Shown here one piece after another: positions 1 to 8,212 of a DNA stretch of 61,547 nucleotides. The translations under genes and the position numbers were made by a program. Source of the DNA: an uncultured Prevotellaceae bacterium (GTDB lineage: Bacteria; Bacteroidota; Bacteroidia; Bacteroidales; Bacteroidaceae); NCBI GenBank assembly GCA_902781315.1, contig CACZIT010000015.1, forward strand, positions 1 through 61,547, given 5' to 3'. The notes beneath the pieces were generated by a model. That model saw nothing but the letters and a program-made list of their open reading frames with translations. It was not told the origin of the DNA and did not search any database. Numbering within the stretch: the first letter of the stretch is position 1; each line of letters starts with the position of its first letter.

Positions 1-856
1 TGACGGAACGGTGGTGAGCATGCGGCTATTGATGGGCGACAGTTGTTTCTTCAATATCCTGAACATCCACCCTGACAGAATCTACACTGACAATGGCTTG
101 GGGGCGAATCACCAACTGCTGCGACAGTTCGGCAAGAAGGACGACGAAAGGAAAATTGTGACTGCCGATGGAAAGGTGAATTTTGAAATTGCTGCCGTCT
201 ATCCGGATATGGTCTATCAGAACGTGATGCGCGAGGAGGAGCATCCCACACCTTTTATTATCATTCGTGAAAACGAATTCCGCGACAGCACTGACAACTA
301 CGCGAGCAAAAGGTACGGAAAGCCCCGTCTGGCATTGGTTAAATATCACGGTGAGCGCCAGAAGGTGGAGGATGCCATCAAGCGGCAAATCAGCGCGATC
401 ACAGGCCAAGAGGCGGGAGATGTCCACTCGCTCATCCAGAGCCACGAGGAGTGGTACAAGGACTACCAGCGGTTCCTCAGCATACTGATGGTCTTTACGG
501 CCGTTGCCCTGCTGATTGCCGTGCTCGGCCTGATGGCGATGAACAGCTATTTCATCAGTCAGCGCCGGCGTGAGATTGCTATCCGTCGCGTCTTTGGGGC
601 AGAGATTAGCAGCATCACCCTGCGCCTGTTGTTTACTATTGTCATCCAGTCGGTCGTCGCTATGCTCATCGCAATCCCGCTTTCCTATTGGCTGGCTCCG
701 ATGGTGAGCAGCATCTCGGGCCTGACCATCCGGATGGAACTAATGCCACTGCTGCTCTCCCTGGTCATCGTGCTCGCCGTCAATCTGCTGACAGCATTTT
801 TCCAGAGCTGGCGCGCCGCTACCGAGAATCCAGTCAATAACATCAAGACGGAGTAA
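1..856 (+). CDS. FtsX/MacB-type ABC transporter permease, 3' part (5' end outside window)
   Basis: The reading frame is open from base 2 to the stop at 854-856, so this is the C-terminal ~284 residues of a larger permease. The visible part holds a periplasmic segment, then a transmembrane helix, a loop with the FtsX-type motif RRREIAIRRVFGA, and two further hydrophobic segments. It ends NPVNNIKTE, the same ending seen in the permeases that follow. Proteins of this family span the inner membrane with a large periplasmic domain and work with a LolD/MacB-type ATPase; a partner ATPase lies at 10788-11462. The substrate cannot be told. A hairpin just after the stop (862-901) should end this transcription unit. 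Confidence 0.9.
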   Translation, partial: DGTVVSMRLLMGDSCFFNILNIHPDRIYTDNGLGANHQLLRQFGKKDDERKIVTADGKVNFEIAAVYPDMVYQNVMREEEHPTPFIIIRENEFRDSTDNYASKRYGKPRLALVKYHGERQKVEDAIKRQISAITGQEAGDVHSLIQSHEEWYKDYQRFLSILMVFTAVALLIAVLGLMAMNSYFISQRRREIAIRRVFGAEISSITLRLLFTIVIQSVVAMLIAIPLSYWLAPMVSSISGLTIRMELMPLLLSLVIVLAVNLLTAFFQSWRAATENPVNNIKTE

Positions 857-861
857 CACCA

Positions 862-901
862 TCGGGCGAAATCTACCTGCGTATGGATAGATTTCGCCCG
901 A
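862..901 (+). terminator. Hairpin after permease gene, REP-like repeat copy 1
   Basis: The arms CGGGCGAAATCTA and TAGATTTCGCCCG pair perfectly (extended by one T-A pair) around a 12-nt loop, 6 bp after the stop codon. The same 13-bp arms recur after another permease gene at 6995-7031. The trailing T-run is weak (AAATATTTGG), so besides a terminator this may be a dispersed palindromic repeat. Confidence 0.7.
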
Positions 902-905
902 AATA

Positions 906-937
906 TTTGGTGGTTTGAAAGAAAAGTTGTACCTTTG
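906..937 (+). promoter_or_regulatory. Bacteroidetes-type promoter for the AAA+ ATPase gene
   Basis: TTTG at 906-909 and TACCTTTG at 930-937 match the -33 TTTG / -7 TAnnTTTG pattern, with 20 bp between them, 38 bp before the ATG at 975. Confidence 0.6.
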
Positions 938-974
938 GCCAAATTTTAAGTTCAACTTTAAATTTGTCCACTGC

Positions 975-2097
975 ATGAGTAAGACATTAATAAACAGAAC
1001 GTTAGCATCGTCATTTTCTGATGTATTTAGTATTTTGCCCATCATTACGCTGACCGGACCGCGCCAATCGGGTAAGACTACGCTGTGCCGTGAGCAATTT
1101 CCAGAGCTGCCATACGTCAGCTTTGAGCATGCTGCTACGTTGGCAGATGTACAGGCTGACCCTGTGGCCTTTCTCAATGGTCACGGTCGATGAAGACCGT
1201 TTTCAGGGTACCGACCAGCACCACTACATTGTGACAGGCAGCAATAACTTCGCGCTGATGGAGAAAATTACGCAATCGATGGCCGGACGTACTGCCGTCT
1301 ATTCGCTTCTTCCCCTTAGTACGGCTGAGATTATGACATATCAACCAGAGGCCAGCACGTCGAAGATGCTACTCTATGGCGGATTCCCCGCTGTGTGGAC
1401 AGCTGACAACGAGTTGCTACGCCAGCAACTGCTAAGCAATTACTATACTACTTATATAGAGCGCGATGTGCGTACACTCATCAACGTGAAAGACCTGCAG
1501 GCATTCCAGACATTCATTCGCTTGTGTGCCAGCCGTGTAGGCCAAGAGTTCAATGCGTCGGCTGTGTCAAATGAGGTTGGCGTCAGTGTACCAACCATTA
1601 AACATTGGCTCAGCATCCTTGCTGCTTCCTATGTGGTCTATATGCTGCACCCATACTACACCAACATCGGCAAGCGGCTGACGAAGACGCCAAAACTCTA
1701 TTTCTACGACACGGGACTGGCTGCTTTCCTGTTAGGCATCAGTACGGAGCTGCAGATGGATGTCCATCCGCTGCGAGGTGCGCTGTTCGAGAACATGGTC
1801 ATCAACGACATGATGAAGCTCGACCTGAACCGAGGCAACAACATGCAGCAACTGTTCTTCTATCGCGACAAGAGCCAGCGAGAGGTGGACGTGCTGCGCA
1901 TTCTGCCACCCAATCTTGTGGAAGCATACGAGATCAAGTCCGCTCAGACGTGGAATGCTGACTTCTTTGCAAACCTCAACTACCTGCGACCTTTGCTGAA
2001 GGAGCGGCTGCTAAAGACAACGGTTGTTTACGACGGCACGCAGGAGAGTCACCAAACAGACAACGGCATTATCAACTTCCGCCACCTGCAGTGGTAA
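975..2097 (+). pseudogene. AAA+ ATPase with DUF4143 domain, broken by internal deletion and frameshift
   Basis: The first frame (ATG 975, stop at 1191-1193) encodes an N-terminus with a Walker A motif GPRQSGKTT at about residues 28-36. The second frame resumes at about 1180 and runs to 2097 with the sensor-like VTGSNNFALM, a winged-helix region and the C-terminal nuclease-like DUF4143 block (YDTGLAAFLLG, FENMVINDM, EVDVLR, YEIKSA). Between FLNGHG and VDEDRFQG the family normally has about 20 residues containing the Walker B IIDEVQ motif. Those residues are missing and the frame shifts, so the intact ATPase cannot be made. The remaining frame still reads well, which suggests recent decay. Such ATPases are common accessory genes of unclear role. 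The gene sits between two permease transcription units. Confidence 0.85.
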
Positions 2098-2107
2098 CCC
2101 TGCCGAC

Positions 2108-2204
2108 TGTCTAAAAATCATACGCTATACTGTCTAATTTTTAGACAATCTGCTTCCGCCTGGGCTGAAAACCTTGGCGGATTCGTTTTATTGCCGTACT
2201 TTTG
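2108..2204 (+). promoter_or_regulatory. Regulatory module copy 1: half-site, 17-bp palindrome, second dyad and TAnnTTTG promoter
   Basis: In order: half-site TGTCTAAAAA at 2108; perfect palindrome TGTCTAATTTTTAGACA at 2131-2147, whose left arm starts 23 bp downstream of the half-site; TCCGCC (2155-2160) facing GGCGGA (2176-2181), which overlaps the likely -33 region (TTGG 2174-2177); and the -7 box TACTTTTG at 2197-2204. The permease ATG follows at 2228. A near copy lies at 8089-8185. The layout suggests a dimeric activator or repressor site upstream of a sigma-ABfr-type promoter. Confidence 0.75.
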
Positions 2205-2227
2205 CAGCAGAAAAAAAGAGGAATCGT

Positions 2228-4615
2228 ATGAAGACTATCATCAGAAACTTTACATCGATGTTCCGCAAGTTTGTGTCGGCGAGCTTGCTGAATCTGCTGG
2301 GCCTGAGCCTGGCCTTTGCCTCGTTCTTTGTCATCATGACGCAGGTCAACTACGACCTGGGCTATAATAAGAGTTTTACGGAGCACGAAAAGCTGTTCCG
2401 TCTGACCATGAAGTTAGGGCCTGGCATGGAGGACTATGGCGTCACGTTGCCCCGCCCGCTGGTGGAGCAGTTGGCGGCAGCCTCGCCGCATGTCAAGGGC
2501 TATGGCATCGAAGAGGGCTGGACAAGAATCGACCAGTTCTTGGTGGACGATCAGGAGTATTCGCTGAATCTAGTGTATGGCATCCACGACTTTATGAGCG
2601 TATTCAAGCCTACCGTCATTTGCGGTGACTTGAAGGGCCTGAACCAGTTGCCCAATATCGTGCTGCCGCGTTCAGAAGCCATGCGCATCTTTGGCACTGT
2701 CAATGCAGTGGGCAAGACCCTGAAATACAAATGGGTGGAGGAATGGATATTCAATGTGTGTGCCGTGATAGAAGACTATCCGGAAAACAACTTCCTGCAC
2801 GGCATCAGCTTTAGGGGGCTCAATGACAATGAAGGCAACTACCAGAACTGGAACTATCAGGCCTATATCCGTGTGGACGATTCGGCCAACCTGCCGAACG
2901 TTATTACTGCCATGCGCCAAAAAGCCATCGAACTGTTCAAAGATGATTTCAACATGACAACTCCACAAGAGAAGGAAGCCCTGCAAGTGGTGTTGACGCC
3001 GATTGCCGATACCCATTTCGCGAAAGACCTCAGCAAGGATTCGCCCAACATCAAGTCGGTGAACAGGAGTTCCGTCTATCTGCTCATCTGCTTCTCGCTG
3101 CTGATAGTCATAATAGCTGCCGTCAACTTCATGAACTTCACCTTGGCCGAGACACCGCTGCGCATCCGCAGCATCAACACGCAGAAGGTGTTGGGCGCAT
3201 CGACGGCGAGTCTGCGCGGCAGTCTGCTGGCTGAGGCCGTCATCATCAGTCTGCTGGCATTCGCGGGGGCTATGGCGATGGTCTGGCTGGCCCACGACTT
3301 AGGTTTGCAGGAGTTGGTGCAGGGCAGCATCCTGTTGCAGGATAACCTGTGGCTGGCTGGCATCACCCTGCTCATCAGCATCGTGGTGGGACTGTTGGCC
3401 GGGGCCTATCCGTCGTACTACGTCACGTCCTTCCCGCCAGCCTTGGTGCTGAAAGGCTCGTTCGGCCTGTCGCCCAAGGGTCGCGTCCTGCGCACCTCGC
3501 TGATCTGCCTGCAGTTCGTCGTGTCGTTCATGCTGGTCATCGGCGTGGGTATCATGTACCTGCAGAGCTACCTCATCTTCCACACCGACTACGGCTTCGA
3601 CAAGGACGAAGTGATGGTGGTGCCGACAGCGCCTGACACGCGCAATCATGCCGATGCCATCGATGCCGACCTGCGCAAGATTCCCGGTATTGAGGGAGCC
3701 AGTCTGGCCCAGAGCGTCTTGGGCAGCAGCGACCGCTATCAGACGTGGGGCAGGGGCGAAGGCGACAAGCACATGACGTTTGCCTGCATCTTCGTCGACT
3801 GGCGCTTCCTCAGCGTGATGGGCATCGACATCGTGGAGGGCCGCAATTTCCGCCAGACTGATGGCGACGTGTTTATCTTCAACGAGTCGGCCAAGAAGAA
3901 ATATCCCTGGCTTGCCGTCGATAAGCCTATCAATGACGAAGATATGCCCGTCGTCGGCTTCTGCGAGGACATCAAGTACACCACCCTGCGCGTGGATGAC
4001 AGCCAGCTTCCCATAGCCTTCTTGGTGCCCAGCCGTGAAAGCTTCTTTTGGAACGATGGTTACTGGCGCAACTATCTCTTAGTGCGTGTGGCCAAAGGCG
4101 TGGACAAGCGCGAGGCCAAAGAGAAAGTGCTGGACGTGGTGCTGAAATACGAGCACGAAAGCAAGCCCGACATCAGCGACCTGCGCTACGTGGACGATGA
4201 ATTGGAGAAATCGTACCATCAGGAGCGGCTCTTCACCCAGCAGATTCTGCTATTCTCGCTGTTGGCCATCCTCATCAGCATCATCGGTGTGTTTGGCCTG
4301 ACGATGTTCGAGAGCGAGTACCGCCGCAAGGAGATTGGCATCCGCAAGGTGTTCGGCAGTTCTACAAAGGAAATCCTGATGATGTTCTGGAGGCGGTACC
4401 TCTACATCCTGCTGGGCTGCTTCGTGGTGGCGGCTCCCATCGGCTACCTGCTGGGGCAGCACTGGCTCGAGGGCTTCGCCGTCCGCACCGCCATCTCGCC
4501 CCTGCTCTTCTTAGTGTCTTTCCTGCTCATTGCCCTGATCACCCTGCTGACCGTGACCTACCAGAGCTGGAAGAACGCCAACGAGAACCCCGTCAATAGT
4601 ATCAAAACAGAGTAA
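2228..4615 (+). CDS. FtsX/MacB-type ABC transporter permease
   Basis: About 795 residues from the ATG at 2228. This start is chosen because it follows AGAGG and a -7 box at 2197-2204, whereas the frame upstream of it overlaps the promoter. Architecture: N-terminal transmembrane helix (LLNLLGLSLAFASFFVIM), a periplasmic MacB-core region, an FtsX block near residues 280-420 with three helices (includes RIRSINTQKVLGAS), a second periplasmic region, and a C-terminal FtsX block (EYRRKEIGIRKVFGSS) ending NPVNSIKTE. Two FtsX blocks in ~800 residues is usual for this Bacteroidetes family. These are export or lipoprotein/peptide-release ABC permeases; the substrate is unknown. The next permease starts 1 bp after the stop, so the two are surely co-translated. 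Confidence 0.9.
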   Translation: MKTIIRNFTSMFRKFVSASLLNLLGLSLAFASFFVIMTQVNYDLGYNKSFTEHEKLFRLTMKLGPGMEDYGVTLPRPLVEQLAAASPHVKGYGIEEGWTRIDQFLVDDQEYSLNLVYGIHDFMSVFKPTVICGDLKGLNQLPNIVLPRSEAMRIFGTVNAVGKTLKYKWVEEWIFNVCAVIEDYPENNFLHGISFRGLNDNEGNYQNWNYQAYIRVDDSANLPNVITAMRQKAIELFKDDFNMTTPQEKEALQVVLTPIADTHFAKDLSKDSPNIKSVNRSSVYLLICFSLLIVIIAAVNFMNFTLAETPLRIRSINTQKVLGASTASLRGSLLAEAVIISLLAFAGAMAMVWLAHDLGLQELVQGSILLQDNLWLAGITLLISIVVGLLAGAYPSYYVTSFPPALVLKGSFGLSPKGRVLRTSLICLQFVVSFMLVIGVGIMYLQSYLIFHTDYGFDKDEVMVVPTAPDTRNHADAIDADLRKIPGIEGASLAQSVLGSSDRYQTWGRGEGDKHMTFACIFVDWRFLSVMGIDIVEGRNFRQTDGDVFIFNESAKKKYPWLAVDKPINDEDMPVVGFCEDIKYTTLRVDDSQLPIAFLVPSRESFFWNDGYWRNYLLVRVAKGVDKREAKEKVLDVVLKYEHESKPDISDLRYVDDELEKSYHQERLFTQQILLFSLLAILISIIGVFGLTMFESEYRRKEIGIRKVFGSSTKEILMMFWRRYLYILLGCFVVAAPIGYLLGQHWLEGFAVRTAISPLLFLVSFLLIALITLLTVTYQSWKNANENPVNSIKTE

Positions 4616-4616
4616 T

Positions 4617-6989
4617 ATGAAAAGTTATTTCAGATTCCTTTCGCGCAATAAGCTATATACCTTCATCAATTTGGCAGGGCTGGTAGTGTCGCTGATGTTC
4701 ATCATCCTGATGGGCGACTACACGTGGCGCCAATACAGCATCGACTCGTGGCATAAGAATGCCGACCGCATCTATCTGGCAGGTAGTGAAGAGGATTTCT
4801 TTATGTGGCCGCAGGCAGCACAGGAAATCAAGGCGATGTGCCCGGAAGTAGAGCAGACTTGCTGCGTGATGAGCCAGAACGGACGCATTAAATATTGTCT
4901 GCGGGAGACTCAGAGCAAGGAAGACGACAAAGGCATCATCATGCTGGCCGACTCGACGTTCTTCCAGTTCTTCGACTTCCCCTTGGTAGCTGGCGACAGA
5001 AGGAAAGCCCTTGATGCTCCCGACAAGTGCGTCATCACCGAAAAGCTCGCCAAGATGCTTTTCGGCGATAAGAATCCCATCGGTGAACAACTGCAGATTG
5101 TAGGCGACCGGCATGTGTTCATGGGGCAGGAGAATCCCTATGACTCTACGTTGGTCTATACTGTCAGCGGCATTGCCAAGGAATTCGACCACACAGTGCT
5201 GCCCAACGAGACACAGATTATTGCCAGTATGGAGCGCTTCGGACAGGTGATGGGCTACAAGTTGACGAACGAGTCCTTTGCATACGGCCCCACAGGAGCC
5301 TGTAAGGCATTCCTGATGCTACGTACAGGAACTAAGCTCGACGGCATGAAAAAAATGATAGAGAAGCATCTGACGACCAACTACAAGCTGTGGAGCCGGA
5401 TGGGTGCTAAAGAGTTCACGCTGACACCGCTTACCGACATCATGTTTGCCCCGCAGAACAACGGCTATGGTATGATGAAAGGCGATAAGTCGCGGCTCCG
5501 CATTCTGCTGGCTGCCGTATTGGCCCTACTGTTCTTTGCCATCTCCAATTATATCAACCTGACCGTTGCCAATACGGGTTTCCGTGCCAAGGAGATGGCC
5601 ACGCGACGACTCTTCGGTAGCAACCAGACAGAGATCTCGCTTAAACTGATTGCAGAGTCAACCTTGATGGTGACAGTATGCTTTGCCGCAGGCTTAGCTC
5701 TGGCCTTCTGTTTCCAGGATGATGCCGCCGAGCTGTTCAGGGGAAAGATAGATCTGGCAAAAGATATCCGTGTGGACACTATTGGTTCCTGCTTCGGTTT
5801 CATTCTGCTGCTGGGCGTCGTCTCAGGCATCATGCCATCGTGGCAGATAGCCCGCTTCCAACCCATTGACATCGTGAAAGGTAGTTTCCGTTATCACTCC
5901 AAGATGATTTTGGGCCGGTTGTTCATCATTGTGCAGAACGTCGTCACCATCACTATGCTCACTTCCGCATTCGTCATCTGGCTCCAGTTGCATCACCTGA
6001 TTCATGCACCATTAGGTTTCAATGCTGAGAACCTGTTCTATGTTGAAAGCCCACAAGGTAAGAGTCAGACAGTGAGAAACAAACTGGAGAAATTACCATT
6101 TGTTGAGGCCGTCGGCGAGTACGGAGGCACGACGTTCTCTAACTATAATTCGAATATGCGTAGTATCACTGACGGTGACAAGATGGTGACCCTTTTCATC
6201 ACTGATATGGATACGACGGCCTTCAAGCTCTATGGCCTTCAAATACTCAAGGACTATGGTCCTACGAGCGACGGCTATTATCTGAACGAAGAGGCCATGC
6301 GTAGATTTGGGTTTGGCGACGACCAACGTGAGATGACTTGGGGCAAGGACGAGAAGAAACCCATTAACGGAGTGCTTAAGGATTTTCACCGCGTCAACGT
6401 GCTGGAGGGCTATCAGCCTTTCGCCATCAGCGTACGGGAGCATGTGGATGAGCCAAACTTCCTCGTCAGGACAAACGGCGACCGACAGGCCATAACTGTC
6501 TTCAAGCAGATTATGAAAGAGCTGGATGTTCCAGAAGATGACCTGCAATGGTACGTGAGCAGCATCGAGGAAAACATCGCCGAGACCTTCGAAGACCATC
6601 AGAATACGTTGGATGTCGTCTCGCTCTTCACCCTCATTGCCGTTGTCATCTCGGTGCTGGGCTACGTGGGGCTGTCGCTCTTCTTCATCCGCCAGCGCAA
6701 GAAGGAGATAGCCATCCGCAAGGTGATGGGCTCCACGTCGGGCGAGGTGCTGCTGCTGATGCTCCGCACCTTCTCCGTTCCCATGCTGGTGTCGTTCGTT
6801 GTCGCCGTGCCTATCTCCTATTATATCATGAGCGACTGGCTCACGAATTTCTCCTATCGCATCGCACTCAGCCCCTGGATATTCGCTGTTGCCGGGGCGG
6901 CCTGCCTCATCATCTCCCTGCTCACCGTCATCATCCAGAGTTGGCGCGCTGCTTCTGAGAACCCAGTGAAGAATATCAAGACGGAGTAA
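4617..6989 (+). CDS. FtsX/MacB-type ABC transporter permease
   Basis: 790 residues, starting 1 bp after the previous stop, so it belongs to the same operon. It has an N-terminal helix (YTFINLAGLVVSLMFIILM), a periplasmic domain, an FtsX block containing RAKEMATRRLFGSN, a second periplasmic domain, and a C-terminal FtsX block (RQRKKEIAIRKVMGSTSGE) ending NPVKNIKTE. It is a divergent paralogue of its neighbours rather than a recent duplicate. As two permeases lie side by side, a heterodimeric inner-membrane unit driven by a shared MacB/LolD-type ATPase is plausible (inference). A hairpin 6 bp after the stop is the same one found after the first permease. Confidence 0.9.
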   Translation: MKSYFRFLSRNKLYTFINLAGLVVSLMFIILMGDYTWRQYSIDSWHKNADRIYLAGSEEDFFMWPQAAQEIKAMCPEVEQTCCVMSQNGRIKYCLRETQSKEDDKGIIMLADSTFFQFFDFPLVAGDRRKALDAPDKCVITEKLAKMLFGDKNPIGEQLQIVGDRHVFMGQENPYDSTLVYTVSGIAKEFDHTVLPNETQIIASMERFGQVMGYKLTNESFAYGPTGACKAFLMLRTGTKLDGMKKMIEKHLTTNYKLWSRMGAKEFTLTPLTDIMFAPQNNGYGMMKGDKSRLRILLAAVLALLFFAISNYINLTVANTGFRAKEMATRRLFGSNQTEISLKLIAESTLMVTVCFAAGLALAFCFQDDAAELFRGKIDLAKDIRVDTIGSCFGFILLLGVVSGIMPSWQIARFQPIDIVKGSFRYHSKMILGRLFIIVQNVVTITMLTSAFVIWLQLHHLIHAPLGFNAENLFYVESPQGKSQTVRNKLEKLPFVEAVGEYGGTTFSNYNSNMRSITDGDKMVTLFITDMDTTAFKLYGLQILKDYGPTSDGYYLNEEAMRRFGFGDDQREMTWGKDEKKPINGVLKDFHRVNVLEGYQPFAISVREHVDEPNFLVRTNGDRQAITVFKQIMKELDVPEDDLQWYVSSIEENIAETFEDHQNTLDVVSLFTLIAVVISVLGYVGLSLFFIRQRKKEIAIRKVMGSTSGEVLLLMLRTFSVPMLVSFVVAVPISYYIMSDWLTNFSYRIALSPWIFAVAGAACLIISLLTVIIQSWRAASENPVKNIKTE

Positions 6990-6994
6990 CCAAA

Positions 6995-7031
6995 CGGGCG
7001 AAATCTATCAATGATAAGTAGATTTCGCCCG
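6995..7031 (+). terminator. Hairpin after permease gene, REP-like repeat copy 2
   Basis: The arms CGGGCGAAATCTA (6995-7007) and TAGATTTCGCCCG (7019-7031) are identical to those at 862-901 but enclose a different 11-nt loop. The stem can extend through CAAAC...GTTTG with a small bulge. A RAYT-type transposase gene lies just downstream, so a REP-like mobile hairpin is an alternative to a plain terminator. Confidence 0.7.
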
Positions 7032-7036
7032 AATAG

Positions 7037-7068
7037 TTTGTCTTTGTCAAGCGATTGCCGTATCTTTG
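7037..7068 (+). promoter_or_regulatory. Promoter of the Y1 transposase gene
   Basis: TTTG at 7037-7040 and TATCTTTG at 7061-7068, 20 bp apart. Transcription would begin near 7075, which rules out starts before about 7075 and supports the ATG at 7130. Confidence 0.6.
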
Positions 7069-7129
7069 CATTGTGGATAAAGAAACCTACGAGAAGCAGA
7101 AAGCCTTTGCGGGCGAGAAGAAGCCCTCA

Positions 7130-8095
7130 ATGAACCGCCGCATGATAGACCACGACTATCAGGAGCGGCAGATGTACATGATCACGATGGTGACCGAGGG
7201 GCGCCGTCCGCTCTTCGGTCAGGTGGCTGGACGCAGCGATGGCGCTGCTGGTACGCCCGATGAGCCGCATGTGGTGCTGACGGAGTTGGGCAAACGGGTT
7301 TCGCAGAATTGGCATGACATCGGAGTGCGCTATCCGCAAATCAGCATCATTGCACTGCAGATGATGCCCGACCACTTCCACGGCATCCTTTTCGTAAAAG
7401 CACACATTGAAAAGCCGCTTGGCAAGGTGCTCCTTGGCTTTAAGCAAGGATGCAATAAGGCTTTCCGTGAGCTCGTCCCGTCTGTTACTGTACTACAGCA
7501 ACAAACACAACAGGCAAACAGCGACCGCCACCACGGCCTGCTCTTTGCCCGCGGCTATAACGACCGCCTACTCCTGCGCGAAGGCCAGCTCGACACCTGG
7601 CTGCGCTACCTCGCCGACAACCCGCGCCGCCTGCTGATGAAGCGCGAGCACCCAGACCTCTTCCGCGTGCAGCGAGGGCTCATGATTGGCAGCCAGCAGT
7701 TTTCTGCCATCGGCAACCGCTTCCTACTTCAGCGCCCCGTCAGGCTGCAGGTGCAATGCTCGCGCCGCTTGACGGAAGTGGAGATACAGCAACGGGTGAA
7801 CTATTTCCTCTCTGCCGCCGCACAAGGGGCCGTGCTGGTGTCGCCCTCCATATCGCCTGGCGAGAAAGCGGTGATGCGCGCAGCTTTCGAACGAGGCTTC
7901 CCACTCATCTATCTGCAAGAGAATGGCTTTACCGACCTGGCAAAACCCGGCGGCCGTCGCATGGAGGCTTGTGTCCGGGGCCAGCTGCTCATCCTTGCCC
8001 CATGGGAGCACCACAACGAGCACATTTCCATCAGTCGCAACCAATGCCTCTCACTGAACGACATGGCCCGCATGATTTGCAATCAAAGTGTCTAA
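7130..8095 (+). CDS. Y1/HUH (RAYT-type, IS200-like) transposase with a C-terminal DprA/LOG-like domain
   Basis: 321 residues from the ATG at 7130; an upstream GTG at 7073 would lie at the predicted transcription start. The N-terminal ~190 residues carry the HUH motif His82-Phe-His84 in MMPDHFHGILF and a candidate catalytic Tyr143 in ARGYNDRLLL, followed by the basic NPRRLLMKREHP seen in REP-associated transposases. The C-terminal ~110 residues (GAVLVSPSISPGEKAV, FPLIYLQENG, GQLLILAPW) look like a Rossmann-type nucleotide-binding fold resembling DprA/LOG proteins; this is pattern resemblance, not proven. No partner orfB is present. The gene is flanked by the repeated hairpins, and its last codons (AGT GTC TAA) lie inside the next permease's regulatory half-site. 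Confidence 0.75.
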   Translation: MNRRMIDHDYQERQMYMITMVTEGRRPLFGQVAGRSDGAAGTPDEPHVVLTELGKRVSQNWHDIGVRYPQISIIALQMMPDHFHGILFVKAHIEKPLGKVLLGFKQGCNKAFRELVPSVTVLQQQTQQANSDRHHGLLFARGYNDRLLLREGQLDTWLRYLADNPRRLLMKREHPDLFRVQRGLMIGSQQFSAIGNRFLLQRPVRLQVQCSRRLTEVEIQQRVNYFLSAAAQGAVLVSPSISPGEKAVMRAAFERGFPLIYLQENGFTDLAKPGGRRMEACVRGQLLILAPWEHHNEHISISRNQCLSLNDMARMICNQSV

Positions 8096-8185
8096 AAATC
8101 ATACGACGAACTGTCTAATTTTTAGACAATCAGCATCCGCCAGGGCCGAAAACCTTGGCGGATTCGTTTTATTGACGTAACTTTG
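8089..8185 (+). promoter_or_regulatory. Regulatory module copy 2: half-site, 17-bp palindrome, second dyad and TAnnTTTG promoter
   Basis: The same order and spacing as the module at 2108-2204: TGTCTAAAAA at 8089, the identical 17-bp palindrome at 8112-8128 (23 bp on), CCGCCA facing TGGCGG, and TAACTTTG at 8178-8185. Identity to copy 1 is high across the whole block and breaks off at its upstream edge. The downstream ATG is at 8213. Confidence 0.75.
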
Positions 8186-8212
8186 CTGCATCAAATAGTA
8201 GTAAAAAACGCT

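Noticed and set aside
2174-2205. Sigma-54 promoter (TTGGC...TTGC) under the palindromic enhancer-like site
   Set aside because: The distance from TGGC to TTGC is 16, not 11, and copy 2 has TTGA instead of TTGC; the TAnnTTTG box fits both copies better.
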